DNA of 64,000 bases from CAUZIB01 sp963578805 (GCA_963578805.1 CAUZDY010000005.1:55389-119388), one strand, 5' to 3'. Shown: positions 51,580 through 60,997, counted from the stretch's first letter. Notes: generated from the sequence alone by a model not told the origin. Numbers and translations: made by a program.

Positions 51580-54348
51580 CTAAACGGCGGTGGCGGCCAC
51601 CGTTTCAATAGTAAATGCCTCAATGACGTCACCGACCTTGATGTCGGCGTACCGTTCGAACGCGATTCCGCACTCGATGCCGGTCTTGACCTCAGTGATG
51701 TCGTCCTTGAACCGGCGGAGGGATCCGATCCGTCCTTCGTGGATCACGACCCCGTCTCGAACCAGGCGAACCTTGGTATCACCCCCGCGAGTGATTCGTC
51801 CGTCCGTCACGATGCACCCGGCCGCCGCGCCGAACTTTGGAACCTTGAATACCTCACGTACGTCCGCAAGACCGAGCTGTTGCTCGCGGAAGGTGGGATC
51901 AAGCAGACCAGTCATTGCCAGCTTGATCTCATCCGTGACGTGATAGATGACCGAGTGCTTGCGGATATCCACGCCCTCGCGCTCGGCAACGACTTGGGCG
52001 TTCCGGTCAGGCCGGATGTTGAACCCAATAATGATGGCGTTCGAGGTCGAGGCGAGCAGCACGTCTGACTCACTGACGGCTCCAACGCCGGTATGAATGA
52101 TCTGGATCTTGACCCGCTCGTCACTCAGTTTCTCGAGCGTCTGGGCCAAGACTTCCGCTGATCCCTGCACATCGGTTTTGATGATGATCGGAAGTTCCTT
52201 GGTGCCTTCGTCAGAGAGGTGCTCCTGTAACGATTCGAGGGTCACACGGGTACCGCGATCTCCAATCGCTTTTTCCTTGGCGCTGCTTTGACGGAGGAGC
52301 GCGATCTGTCGGGCCTTGGGGGCGTCGGCGACCACCTGGAAGGCGTCACCCGGTTGCGGGATTCCGGTCAAACCAAGCACCTCGACGGGACTCGAAGGGC
52401 CGGCGGATTTCACTTGGTTTCCGAGGTCGTCGATAAGGGCTCGAACGCGGCCGACCACGGTCCCGGCAATGAAGTTGTCACCAACACTGAGCGTGCCATC
52501 CTGCACCAGGATGGTGGCTACCGGTCCTCGGCCGCGGTCGACCCTGGCTTCGAGCACGGTTCCGGCTGCGACCCGTTTCGGGTTGGCCTTATGCTCACCC
52601 AATTCCGTGATCAGCAGGATCATTTCGAGCAGCGAATCGAGGTTATCCTGGTTCTTCGCCGACACTGCGACCATCACGGTTTTTCCGCCCCAGTCTTCTG
52701 GAGTCAGTTCTCGTTCCGCCAGCTCCTGCTTGACCCTGTCTGGGTTGGCGTCCGCCTTGTCGATCTTGTTGATAGCGACCAGGATCGGGACGTCTGCGGC
52801 TCGAGCATGGTCGATGGCTTCTTGGGTCTGGGGCATGACACCATCATCGGCGGCGACGACCAGGACAACCACGTCGGTAACGCTCGCACCGCGGGACCGC
52901 ATCGCTGTAAATGCCTCGTGACCCGGTGTATCGAGAAACACGATTCGCCGACCCTTGACCTCTACCGCGTAGGCCCCTATGTGCTGTGTGATGCCCCCCG
53001 CCTCGCCCTCGGCGACCCGTGTCTTTCTGATGGCGTCGAGCAGGGTGGTTTTGCCATGGTCGACGTGTCCCATGACCGTCACCACTGGCGCACGGGGCAC
53101 GAGGTCATCCACGTTGACCTCTTCGGACTCGAGCTGGATCATTTCCTCTTCGAACGTTCGAAGATTCACGTCCGCGCCGAACTCGCGCGCGATCATGGTG
53201 GCAGTTTCTGGGTCCAAAGTCGTGTTAATCGTCAACATGAGACGCTTTTCGATCAGCTTCTTTAACACGTCCTTCGGTTTAACCTCGAGTCGAACTGAGA
53301 GGTCCTTTACCGTCATTCCCTCGGCGATCGTGATAGTCCGTGTAATCGGTGGTAGTGCCCTTGGGGCGACGGGAGTTGTCTGCTTAGGTCGGCGCGCGCC
53401 GCGTTTCCCTGGCGATCGGTACGGCCGTGGCGGCGGTCGGTACCCTACGGCCGGCCGCGCTGGCAGTGGACGTGATGATGGCGGTCGTAAAGGCTGCGAT
53501 GGCAGCGGCCGCGGCCCGCCAAGAGGCGGTTTATTTGTCGGCGTCCGTGGCGTGGTGAGCGGAACCTGGCGCTCCGCGTTGTCGGCTACCGGTGGGCGAG
53601 GTCTCGGTTTAGGCTCCTCTACTCGCAGTCGTAACGTTGGTGGAACGAAGCGCCCGGTGCGCTTCGTCACAGTCGACGTTGCGGCTTTGAACTGCGCCGA
53701 TGGAGTCTGCTCTACGGGAGTCAGAACCGGCGGAGTGCCTTCAGGCTCGAGAGCCGCCGGTGGTGGTGTGACTGGGGCGGGTGGCGGCGGAGCCTCTACC
53801 GTTTTCGGTGGTGGCGGAGCCTCTACCGTTTCCGGTGGTGGCGAAGCCTCTACCGTTTCCGGTGGTGGCGAAGCCTCTACCGTTTCCGGTGGTGGCGAAG
53901 CCTCTACCGTTTCCGGTGGTGGTGAAGTCGCGCTGGTGTTGATCGCCGAAAGCTCTGCCACCTCGGTCCGTGTCTCCGTCGCTGTGGAGGTATCGGCCGT
54001 TGCCTCGATGTCCACTGCGGCTTGTTTCGCCGCCTTGGCGGACTTGATGAGCCTGGGCGGGCCGAGTTGAACCGTCGGTTTCGGTGCGTCTAATACTGCT
54101 TGCTTCGCGGTGCGTCCCTTCTTTGCGGCGGTTCGCCGCCTGGAGGTTCTGCCGAAAAGTTTCCCCCCTGGAAGCTCGATCTGGCGCTCTCTAGCCACGC
54201 GCTCGGCAAACTGCCTGGCAACGATCTCTTCGATCGTGCTCGAGGCACTTTTGACCTCGATTCCATGCTCGCGTTTGAGCAGATCCATGACCTCCTGACT
54301 CGGAAGGTCAAGTACTTCGGCGACTTTGTAGATTCGTATAGTGGCCAA
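51580..54348 (-). CDS. infB: translation initiation factor IF-2
   Basis: IF-2 brings initiator tRNA to the 30S subunit. The likely start is TTG at 54348, giving 922 residues: MATIRIYKVAEVLDLPSQEV is the N-terminal IF2 domain. A Pro/Ala-rich linker (about 140-350) includes a nine-residue unit repeated five times. The GTPase has GHVDHGKTT near residue 425, DTPGHEAF and NKID. Domains II-IV then end at IETVAATAV. The stop is shared by one base with the ylxP GTG. Order nusA-infB-ylxP-rbfA is standard. Confidence 0.95.
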   Translation of the reverse strand: MATIRIYKVAEVLDLPSQEVMDLLKREHGIEVKSASSTIEEIVARQFAERVARERQIELPGGKLFGRTSRRRTAAKKGRTAKQAVLDAPKPTVQLGPPRLIKSAKAAKQAAVDIEATADTSTATETRTEVAELSAINTSATSPPPETVEASPPPETVEASPPPETVEASPPPETVEAPPPPKTVEAPPPPAPVTPPPAALEPEGTPPVLTPVEQTPSAQFKAATSTVTKRTGRFVPPTLRLRVEEPKPRPRPPVADNAERQVPLTTPRTPTNKPPLGGPRPLPSQPLRPPSSRPLPARPAVGYRPPPRPYRSPGKRGARRPKQTTPVAPRALPPITRTITIAEGMTVKDLSVRLEVKPKDVLKKLIEKRLMLTINTTLDPETATMIAREFGADVNLRTFEEEMIQLESEEVNVDDLVPRAPVVTVMGHVDHGKTTLLDAIRKTRVAEGEAGGITQHIGAYAVEVKGRRIVFLDTPGHEAFTAMRSRGASVTDVVVLVVAADDGVMPQTQEAIDHARAADVPILVAINKIDKADANPDRVKQELAERELTPEDWGGKTVMVAVSAKNQDNLDSLLEMILLITELGEHKANPKRVAAGTVLEARVDRGRGPVATILVQDGTLSVGDNFIAGTVVGRVRALIDDLGNQVKSAGPSSPVEVLGLTGIPQPGDAFQVVADAPKARQIALLRQSSAKEKAIGDRGTRVTLESLQEHLSDEGTKELPIIIKTDVQGSAEVLAQTLEKLSDERVKIQIIHTGVGAVSESDVLLASTSNAIIIGFNIRPDRNAQVVAEREGVDIRKHSVIYHVTDEIKLAMTGLLDPTFREQQLGLADVREVFKVPKFGAAAGCIVTDGRITRGGDTKVRLVRDGVVIHEGRIGSLRRFKDDITEVKTGIECGIAFERYADIKVGDVIEAFTIETVAATAV
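53786..53920 (-). repeat. five 27-bp tandem repeats inside infB
   Basis: Five units of 27 bp, nearly identical, lie at 53786-53920; plus-strand units begin GGCGGAGCC or GGCGAAGCC and contain CTCTACCGTTT. They encode PPPETVEAS or a close variant (PPPETVEAP, PPPKTVEAP) in the flexible IF-2 linker. The three most downstream copies on the plus strand differ by almost nothing, so copy number may vary. Confidence 0.9.
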
Positions 54349-54381
54349 CGTTGACTTTCAGCTCAAGGTCCGATTGATGTT

Positions 54382-55815
54382 CTAGACCGAGTCTCCTGTC
54401 TTATCTCCGTTTTTAGTCTCTTTTACTGGAATTTCAACCGGCGTCGAGTCCTGTGTGACTGCCGCCTCTGTCTCGACGGAGGTGCTCGAACGTTCCGCCT
54501 CATCACGCTCCGCTTGCAGGGCGGCCTCGGCCGCGGCACGTTCAGCGGTCTCGACCTGTTCCCTGACGGCCGCCTGGATCTGTTCGGCTGTGGCCTCGTC
54601 GACGCCGACGGTTTCCGAAAGCTGGGCCTTTGTTACCTCCAGGAGCCGGTCTGCCGTGTCGAGACCAGCGTCACTCAACTTACGAATCTGGTCGTCGTCG
54701 AGGCCGGGAAGAGTCAACACCGCAGAATCATCGACGGCTTCCAATCCCGCGAACTGGGCCTCGACCTCAGCTCGCTTTTCTTCCTCGCTCTTGATGTCGA
54801 TTCGCCAGCCAGCTAGCTTGGCGGCCAGTCGCACGTTCTGACCTTTTTTCCCGATCGCTAATGACAATTGGGCGTCTTCGACCACGACCTCGATCACCCT
54901 TTCGGCGTCGTTGACCACGGTCACCCGCTGGACCCGGGCCGGACTGATAGCGTTGGTCACGAACGTGACAGGATCTTCGGACCATTCCACAATATCGATC
55001 TTTTCACCCCGGAGTTCCCGGATGATTGCCTGGACCCGTGTTCCCTTCATGCCGACGCAAGCGCCAACGGGATCAATGTCTCGTTCGCGCGAGTGCACCG
55101 CGACCTTTGCACGGTCACCGGCCTCACGCACTGCCCCCTTGATCAAGACAGTCGAATCGTAAATCTCCGGAACCTCTTGCTCGAAAAGTTTAATCAGCAG
55201 AATCGGGTCGGTCCGCGACAAAATGAGCTGCGGCCCCTTTGTGCTCTTGTTGACCTCCCGGATCACCGCTCTGATCCGATCTCCGGTTGTGTAGTTCTCC
55301 GCGCGCGACTGCTCCCGTCTGGGTAGTAACGCTTCAACCCGGCCGGCTTCGACGATTATGTCGCCGTTCTCGAAGCGCTTAACCGTGCCTGACATCACCT
55401 CGCCGACCCGGTCGCTGAACTCCTCGTAGACGTTTTCTCGCTCGGCCTCTCGTACCTTTTGAAAAATCACCTGTTTCGCGGTCTGAGCCGCAATCCGTCC
55501 TAGCACGTCGGTCGGTTTTGGAAACTCGATCTCCATGTCGACCTCGGCCTCTTCGCCATACAGTTCCTGGGCCTCGCTAAGCGCGATTTCGGTGGCGGGG
55601 TCCGTGACTTCCTCGACGATTTGGCGTACGGCGAAGAGCTCAACTTGCCCCGTTTCAGAATTGAACTTGGTACGAAGGTTCTCGTCAGACTTGTAGTACT
55701 TCCGCGAGGCGGTCAGTACGGCATCCTCGATCGCCGTGATAATCACGTCAGGCTCGATGCCCTTCTCTTTGGCGAGCGCCTCGATCGTCTGTTGTAACGG
55801 GTTGTTCATCGCCAT
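54382..55815 (-). CDS. nusA: transcription elongation/termination factor NusA
   Basis: NusA binds RNA polymerase and affects pausing, termination and antitermination. The 477-residue product has an N-domain (1-125), S1 domain (about 135-200, with GTVKRFENGDIIVEAGRVEA), two KH domains (GACVGMKGTRVQAI and LAIGKKGQNVRLAAKLAGW), then a helix-hairpin-helix repeat (LPGLDDDQIRKL). The last 60 or so residues are acidic, Glu/Ala/Thr-rich. It lies between rimP and infB. Confidence 0.96.
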   Translation of the reverse strand: MAMNNPLQQTIEALAKEKGIEPDVIITAIEDAVLTASRKYYKSDENLRTKFNSETGQVELFAVRQIVEEVTDPATEIALSEAQELYGEEAEVDMEIEFPKPTDVLGRIAAQTAKQVIFQKVREAERENVYEEFSDRVGEVMSGTVKRFENGDIIVEAGRVEALLPRREQSRAENYTTGDRIRAVIREVNKSTKGPQLILSRTDPILLIKLFEQEVPEIYDSTVLIKGAVREAGDRAKVAVHSRERDIDPVGACVGMKGTRVQAIIRELRGEKIDIVEWSEDPVTFVTNAISPARVQRVTVVNDAERVIEVVVEDAQLSLAIGKKGQNVRLAAKLAGWRIDIKSEEEKRAEVEAQFAGLEAVDDSAVLTLPGLDDDQIRKLSDAGLDTADRLLEVTKAQLSETVGVDEATAEQIQAAVREQVETAERAAAEAALQAERDEAERSSTSVETEAAVTQDSTPVEIPVKETKNGDKTGDSV

Positions 55816-55824
55816 TGTCTGTCT

Positions 55825-56328
55825 TCAGAACTCCACTTCGAGCCGAGCTCGCGACACCGCCGACCACGGGATCCGATGGATGCGGTGACCCGTGTCGATA
55901 ATCACGTGGTTGCCATCGACGCCAGCAATCCGACCCGCGACGTAATTCAGGCCGTCAATCGTCTCGCGGGTGACGATCTTTGATAGCCTTCCCTCAAACC
56001 GGCGACAATCGCTCAGGTGTCGCAACGGGCGGTCAAGACCCGGAGACGACACCTCAAGTGTGTACGCGTGGTCGAACGTGAAGTCAGCGTCGAGAACCGC
56101 ACTCAGATCACGACTGACTCGCTGACAATCGTTGAGGTTGACTGACTCCTGAGTGGGGTCAATGGTGGCCTCACGATCCGTCTGTGGCCCGTCGAGGAAA
56201 ACTCGTAGCACCCAACCAACCGATTCTCGACGGATCTGCACGTCAAATATTTCAAGCCCGAAACCACGGGCAACCCGATCCGCAATCGCCCGGACCTCAA
56301 GCACGCGATCTTCGTGGCCCACCGTCAC
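55825..56328 (-). CDS. rimP: ribosome maturation factor RimP
   Basis: RimP is needed for late assembly of the 30S subunit. The 167-residue product starts at GTG 56328. Family segments are GLEIFDVQIRRESVGWVLRV, LNDCQRVSRDLSAVLD and TLEVSSPGLDRPL. It starts the rimP-nusA-infB-ylxP-rbfA-nrnA-truB transcript. A terminator-like hairpin and a candidate promoter lie upstream. Confidence 0.93.
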   Translation of the reverse strand: MTVGHEDRVLEVRAIADRVARGFGLEIFDVQIRRESVGWVLRVFLDGPQTDREATIDPTQESVNLNDCQRVSRDLSAVLDADFTFDHAYTLEVSSPGLDRPLRHLSDCRRFEGRLSKIVTRETIDGLNYVAGRIAGVDGNHVIIDTGHRIHRIPWSAVSRARLEVEF

Positions 56329-56354
56329 TCATGGGGCGTCCTGCGGCGCCCAAA

Positions 56355-56385
56355 ACACAAAAAGTGGGCGAACGCCCACTTTTGC
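56355..56385 (-). terminator. intrinsic terminator between asnS and rimP
   Basis: AAAAGTGGGC and GCCCACTTTT form a perfect 10-bp stem (56360-56383) with a GAAC/GTTC loop, followed on the minus strand by further T runs. It ends asnS transcription. If the promoter at 56404-56433 is real, it is also in the leader of the rimP-nusA transcript and could act as an attenuator. Confidence 0.8.
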
Positions 56386-56403
56386 AGGATCGACCTACAG
56401 CGA

Positions 56404-56433
56404 AATATATCATGTCGGAAACGGCACCGCCAA
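56404..56433 (-). promoter_or_regulatory. candidate promoter of rimP-nusA-infB
   Basis: On the minus strand TTGGCG (56433-56428), 18-base spacer, TATATT (56409-56404), just after the asnS stop. Transcription would start near 56397, before the hairpin at 56355-56385. Confidence 0.4.
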
Positions 56434-56436
56434 CGG

Positions 56437-57729
56437 CTAGGGTGTTAGCCGGTGCAGCATTCTGGGGTAAGGAATGGCTTCGCGGACGTGTTCGAGGCCA
56501 CATATCCAGGCCACCACCCGCTCAAGACCCATCCCAAATCCGCCGTGAGGGACCGATCCGTAGCGGCGGAGATCCAGATACCACTCAAAGGTCTCCCGGG
56601 GCAGGTCGTGCCTGTCAATCCGTTCTGAGAGAAGTTCGTAGTCATCCAATCTTTCACCGCCGCCGACGATCTCCCCGTAACCTTCCGGTGCCAGTACGTC
56701 TACCGATAGTGACAGCTCAGGCCGGTCGGGGTCGGGCTGCATGTAGAACGCCTTAATGGAGGCCGGGAAGCGGTGGACGATCACCGGCCGGTCGAACCGA
56801 TTGGCCAGTGTGGTTTCGTCGGGGCTGCCGAAGTCACCGCCCCATTTAAATGGAACCCCGTCTTCCTTCAACAGCGCAGCGGCCTCGTTGTATGAAATCC
56901 GTGGAAACGGACTCTGGACGCGTTCGAGGCTTGTCGTGTCTCGCTCGAGTGTTGCGAGTTCACGCTGTCTCGTCTTGAGGACGCGGCCGACCACGGATAC
57001 CACCAGTGCCTCCGCCAGTGCCGTGACATCGTCGAGCGTGGCATACGCCACCTCAGGCTCAACCATCCAGAATTCCGTCAGGTGTCGCCGCGTCTTTGAC
57101 TTTTCAGCGCGAAAGGTCGGACCAAAGGAATACACGCGGCCGAGGGCGAGCGCATTGGCCTCGTTGTAGAGCTGACCACTCTGGGTGAGATAGGCCGTTT
57201 CGTCATCAAAGTAAGGAACTGGGAACAGTGTCGTTGTCCCTTCGCACGCGGCCGGCGTGAGAATCGGTGTGTCGACCAGCACGAAGCCCAGGCCATTGAA
57301 GAAGTCACGAATCGCGTTGATGATCTCGTGACGTACACGCAAGATCGCCTGTTGCCGCACGCTGCGGATCCACAGATGTCGGTGGTCGAGCAGGAAGTCG
57401 ATCCCGTGCTCTTTGGGGGTGATAGGGTAGTCGTGTGACGTGCCGACGACCGCGAGCTCTGTGACATCGATCTCATGTCCGCCAGGTGCCCGGGCGTCCG
57501 CACGGACCGTGCCTCTTACGACGAGTGCGGTCTCCTGTGCGAGGTGGTCGGCTTGTGTGAAGGAGTTGCTTCCCACGGCCGCTTTCAACATCACAGCTTG
57601 GATAAATCCGGTGCCATCGCGAACGGTCAAAAAGTGAATTTTTCCGCTCGAGCGACGGTTGTGCAGCCAGCCTCTAAGCGTGACCTCTTGGCCTTCGTGT
57701 GAGGCGATGTCTTCAATATAGGTCGCCAT
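56437..57729 (-). CDS. asnS: asparaginyl-tRNA synthetase
   Basis: Charges tRNA-Asn directly. The 430-residue product has an N-terminal OB-fold (LRGWLHNRRSSGKIHFLTVR), class II motif 2 with FRAEKSKTRRHLTEFWMVEP and motif 3 GGFGMGLERVVAWICG. Sequence features favour Asn over Asp enzymes (short insertion domain, TPAACEGTTTLF). Direct AsnRS means the organism need not rely on transamidation for tRNA-Asn. It follows the amgK gene by 18 bases. Confidence 0.94.
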   Translation of the reverse strand: MATYIEDIASHEGQEVTLRGWLHNRRSSGKIHFLTVRDGTGFIQAVMLKAAVGSNSFTQADHLAQETALVVRGTVRADARAPGGHEIDVTELAVVGTSHDYPITPKEHGIDFLLDHRHLWIRSVRQQAILRVRHEIINAIRDFFNGLGFVLVDTPILTPAACEGTTTLFPVPYFDDETAYLTQSGQLYNEANALALGRVYSFGPTFRAEKSKTRRHLTEFWMVEPEVAYATLDDVTALAEALVVSVVGRVLKTRQRELATLERDTTSLERVQSPFPRISYNEAAALLKEDGVPFKWGGDFGSPDETTLANRFDRPVIVHRFPASIKAFYMQPDPDRPELSLSVDVLAPEGYGEIVGGGERLDDYELLSERIDRHDLPRETFEWYLDLRRYGSVPHGGFGMGLERVVAWICGLEHVREAIPYPRMLHRLTP

Positions 57730-57747
57730 ATGGGAGAGCAGTCTAGC

Positions 57748-58755
57748 TTACCCAAGCTCCGTCACGTGAAACGACAAAAGCGAACGAAGCCGGTTGAATC
57801 TGGCATGACGCTTGAGGACGGCGGCCAGAGAGTGCAGCGTCCTGAGAACAGCGTCTTCATACCGGGTTGTTCCGGCGACGGCCGACTGATAGCCAAACGT
57901 ACCGAGCGCCTTGAGCTGTCGTTGTACCGACATGATATCGAAAAGTCGACGAAATTCCTCCGCGTCATTGTTCCCCGTCAGCCGCAGGTATTCGTCAATC
58001 ATCGTTTCGACAAGGTCGTTCGGATTGTCCACATATGAATCCCGCAGCAGCGAGACCAAGTCGTAGGTGTTAGGGCCCATGCGGGCATCCTGAAAGTCGA
58101 GGACGTACAGATTTCCCTCGTGCACCATGAGATTGCGGCTGTGATAATCGCGGTGACAGAAGACGCGAGGCTCGGCTGACAACTCGGCCGTAAGCGGTCT
58201 GAACTCCTCTTGAAGCCCGGCGCGCTGATGGGCTGCCAATGTGGCGCCGCGTGCATCGATGAGGAAGTGATCGATAAAAAATTCGAGCTCAGACATTAGC
58301 TTTTCGACATCGAAGGCCAGTCGAAACGGGACAAACTCGTTGGACTCGAACTCTCGGCCTTGGCGTTGCATCGTGACGATCATTGCCACCGCCTCTCGAT
58401 AGCGACCTGCTCGTTCGTCAGGCGTGGCTCTGGTCAGAAACTGCTGCAGCGTCAAATCACCAAGGTCTTCCAGCTCTACGATTCCCAGGTCGGCGGCATA
58501 TCCAGCGACCGCCGGAACGCGAATTCCCATCTGCTCGATCAGGCGGCCGACACTAAGAAACGATAACGATAAGGGGTCGATTACTCCTGGGTGAACGAGT
58601 AGCATCCGCGATTGGCCCGAGGGTGGAATGACCCGTACATACCGTCGGGCCGAGGCGTCACCTGGGAGCTCCTGAAACCTTGTGCCCGGAAGGAAAGTCG
58701 TCCGTTTAAGATAGGTGGCGACACGCTCACCGATCGATGGTGTCTGATTCGTCAT
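57748..58755 (-). CDS. amgK: aminoglycoside phosphotransferase-like sugar kinase (AmgK-like)
   Basis: AmgK phosphorylates MurNAc or GlcNAc at the anomeric carbon in peptidoglycan recycling. The 335-residue protein, from ATG 58755, has the kinase catalytic motif HRDYHSRNLM (201-210) and DFQDA (220-224). The frame continues further upstream without similarity. It lies 13 bases after a nucleotidyltransferase gene, the same pair as amgK-murU of Pseudomonas. By family alone it could be a different small-molecule kinase; the pairing raises confidence. Confidence 0.75.
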   Translation of the reverse strand: MTNQTPSIGERVATYLKRTTFLPGTRFQELPGDASARRYVRVIPPSGQSRMLLVHPGVIDPLSLSFLSVGRLIEQMGIRVPAVAGYAADLGIVELEDLGDLTLQQFLTRATPDERAGRYREAVAMIVTMQRQGREFESNEFVPFRLAFDVEKLMSELEFFIDHFLIDARGATLAAHQRAGLQEEFRPLTAELSAEPRVFCHRDYHSRNLMVHEGNLYVLDFQDARMGPNTYDLVSLLRDSYVDNPNDLVETMIDEYLRLTGNNDAEEFRRLFDIMSVQRQLKALGTFGYQSAVAGTTRYEDAVLRTLHSLAAVLKRHARFNRLRSLLSFHVTELG

Positions 58756-58768
58756 ATTTCGCCACACA

Positions 58769-59707
58769 TTAGTGCCGGGATTGGTCCAGCGACACATGCA
58801 ACGGTCCGTCGGGGGTGGCGATGATTGCCATCCGACTGGCGATGGTGTGGGAAGGGAGCGCGACGCCGTCCGCGACAATGCAATCAGTGAGGTGGCAGTG
58901 TTCCCCGATCACTACCTCGTCCCACAGGATAGTACGTGTCAAGATAGCCGTCGGGTGGATCCGATTACGGTTCCCGGTCGGTAGCGTGTCGTGTCCTTCC
59001 TGTCGGGAGATCTCAAGCGACGTCGCGAGGTAGTCGGCTGGCGTTCCGACATCGTGAAATTTTCCGTCTATGTGGTGGGTCGCGATTCGCCCGGGTCCGC
59101 ATGCCAGCAGCGCGTCATACACACCGCCAATGGTCGCTGCTGGTGTTCCCTCGGCGAGGCCATGAAATACCGACGATTCGACCAACTGCACGCCGACGAA
59201 ATGTTGAGATGGCGTACCGGCTGGACAAAAACGGACGACGAGGCCGGCCCTGTTAACCTCCACGCCTCCATATCGAGAAGAATCCTGGAGGTCCGTAGTG
59301 GCCAGGGTGATGTCCGCGTTAGACCGGTCATGCGTCCGCTGCAGGTCCGACAGGTCCAGGTTGGTGAGGGTGTCGCCGTTGATGACGAAGAAGCGGTGAT
59401 CCAGAAGCGAGAGAGCCCGCCGGGGTCCGCCAGCGCTACCGAGAATCGTCTGCTCCCAGGAGTATCGGACCTGCAAGGCCGTGCCGTCGCCCTGACCCAC
59501 GACGCGGGTGATCGTGTTTGGCAGGTGATGAAGGTTCAAGACCACTGACTGGACACCCTGGTCCGCCAACCATCGGAGCAGACGCAAAACGAGGGGAACG
59601 CCGGCTACTGGCACCGCCGGTTTGGCTCGAACAAGGGTCAGAGGGAAGAGCCGGGTGCCAAGCCCAGCGGTCAACACGATGGCTGGTGGGAGCGTGGCGT
59701 TTCTCAT
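58769..59707 (-). CDS. murU: sugar-1-phosphate nucleotidyltransferase (MurU-like)
   Basis: MurU makes UDP-MurNAc from MurNAc-1-phosphate and bypasses de novo UDP-MurNAc synthesis. The N-terminal 230 residues are a nucleotidyltransferase: LTAGLGTRLFPLT (about 12-24), the KP lysine and the NGD metal site. The remaining 80 residues resemble a left-handed beta-helix tail (VIGEHCHLTDCIVADGVAL), absent from the 223-residue Pseudomonas MurU. It could therefore use another sugar; pairing with amgK favours recycling. Confidence 0.7.
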   Translation of the reverse strand: MRNATLPPAIVLTAGLGTRLFPLTLVRAKPAVPVAGVPLVLRLLRWLADQGVQSVVLNLHHLPNTITRVVGQGDGTALQVRYSWEQTILGSAGGPRRALSLLDHRFFVINGDTLTNLDLSDLQRTHDRSNADITLATTDLQDSSRYGGVEVNRAGLVVRFCPAGTPSQHFVGVQLVESSVFHGLAEGTPAATIGGVYDALLACGPGRIATHHIDGKFHDVGTPADYLATSLEISRQEGHDTLPTGNRNRIHPTAILTRTILWDEVVIGEHCHLTDCIVADGVALPSHTIASRMAIIATPDGPLHVSLDQSRH

Positions 59708-59826
59708 TACTTGAATGGTTCGGGTGTTTCGCTCTTTACTCCTTGGGTCCTGGCTTTTTCCGTTCAGGACACTAAGGGATGGTGGAGCGTGATTATAGCT
59801 GCCTGCGCTCGTTGCCCAGTACCCCC

Positions 59827-60981
59827 CTAGGTCGCGCGCTGGCTGAAGGAGCAGCCACGCAGCTGTGGGGTCCCGACGTTCTTCCCAAAGACCAAGACCT
59901 TGTGAGTACTTCCCAGGCCTCCTGGTAGAAGGAGTGTCTTGAGCGCGAGTCGACGCTTAAGGGTCTCGCCCGCCTCGCCAGGTGCCGGCCAGGTGTCGGC
60001 TCCGATTCCCAAGAGGAAATAGGTCTGATCCACGACGGCGAGTGTGTCGAGCCCGACCCCTTCGGCAGCCAGTCGAACAGCAGTCAGGTCGACGTGCGCT
60101 GTGATATCGACCTCTCCAGGATCGAGAAGCCTGGCCGGCAGGGCGTGGCGACCCCGGGTCCCTATGACGTGACGATGATAGGTCGTGAGCGTACCGGCGG
60201 CATGGCTGGCCGAATACAGCTCGGATGCGTTGTGCCCGTAGTCAATTAGGACAAGAAAGCCGCCGTCGAGAGACCGACCCGCCTGTTCGACCCAGCTGAC
60301 CGCCTTCGGGCTGATCTCGGCGCGCCACCCTGGTTCGAGCTCGATCGCAAATCGTTCAACGTGTGCCAGCACAGCGGCTGACGGTGGCGCCAGACACTCC
60401 ACGAATCGATCTCTGTCCCGTGAATGAAGGTCGACGTAAACCTCGGCGAGTCCAGAGCTGGTCATCACGATTGGATGGACCGGGAGAGCGTCGAGGAGTT
60501 CGTTGGCGAACACGATGCCGCTGATGTGGGCGGGGACCGTCTTGGTGGAGCACCGTAACTTCCAGGCGTGAGGTCCGAGCGTGTCGATGTGTGATGCTCG
60601 CGCGGTTGAGCTCCGCTCGACGAGCGTCAGACGGACCGCATCATAGAGCTCTGGGTCCGTGCGGGCGAGAGCTTCCAGGACATTCAGGGCAAGGCGGCCA
60701 CTCCCCGCTGCCGCCTCAACGAGATTACAGTCATCAGGGTCAAAGTTGGACCCTAGTCGCAGGCACTGCCACATTTCTGCGAACTGTGCGGCCAGCAGCT
60801 CGCCAAAGAGGGTCCCGACGTCGACGCTCGTGAAGAAGTCACCGGAGCGACCCGACCGGCGATCGACCTGGGCGTAGTACCCGTGACGCGGGTGATAGAG
60901 TGCCAGGTCCATGTACTCCGCGAATGGGAGCGGACCGCGGGAACGAATCCGCCGAGCGATCACCTCGCGGAGCAACGGCAT
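59827..60981 (-). CDS. SAM-dependent methyltransferase, MidA/NDUFAF7 family
   Basis: The 384-residue protein starts at ATG 60981 (MPLLREVIARRIRSRGPLPF); the frame goes further upstream inside degP without similarity. YMDLALYHPRHGYYA, the FFTSVD segment and a glycine motif VEAAAGSGRLALNVLEAL define the family. Eukaryotic members methylate an arginine of a complex I subunit; bacterial substrates are unclear. It is 17 bases from the degP-like gene and 119 bases before murU. Confidence 0.85.
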   Translation of the reverse strand: MPLLREVIARRIRSRGPLPFAEYMDLALYHPRHGYYAQVDRRSGRSGDFFTSVDVGTLFGELLAAQFAEMWQCLRLGSNFDPDDCNLVEAAAGSGRLALNVLEALARTDPELYDAVRLTLVERSSTARASHIDTLGPHAWKLRCSTKTVPAHISGIVFANELLDALPVHPIVMTSSGLAEVYVDLHSRDRDRFVECLAPPSAAVLAHVERFAIELEPGWRAEISPKAVSWVEQAGRSLDGGFLVLIDYGHNASELYSASHAAGTLTTYHRHVIGTRGRHALPARLLDPGEVDITAHVDLTAVRLAAEGVGLDTLAVVDQTYFLLGIGADTWPAPGEAGETLKRRLALKTLLLPGGLGSTHKVLVFGKNVGTPQLRGCSFSQRAT

Positions 60982-60997
60982 CGACCGAGCGTTTCGG

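Noticed and set aside
53786..53920. CRISPR-like repeats
   Set aside because: The 27-bp units are directly adjacent without spacers and code for a repeated peptide in IF-2.
52288..54070. Long plus-strand reading frames opposite infB (up to 363 codons)
   Set aside because: They mirror the codons of infB, have low-complexity Gly/Ser products and no family features.
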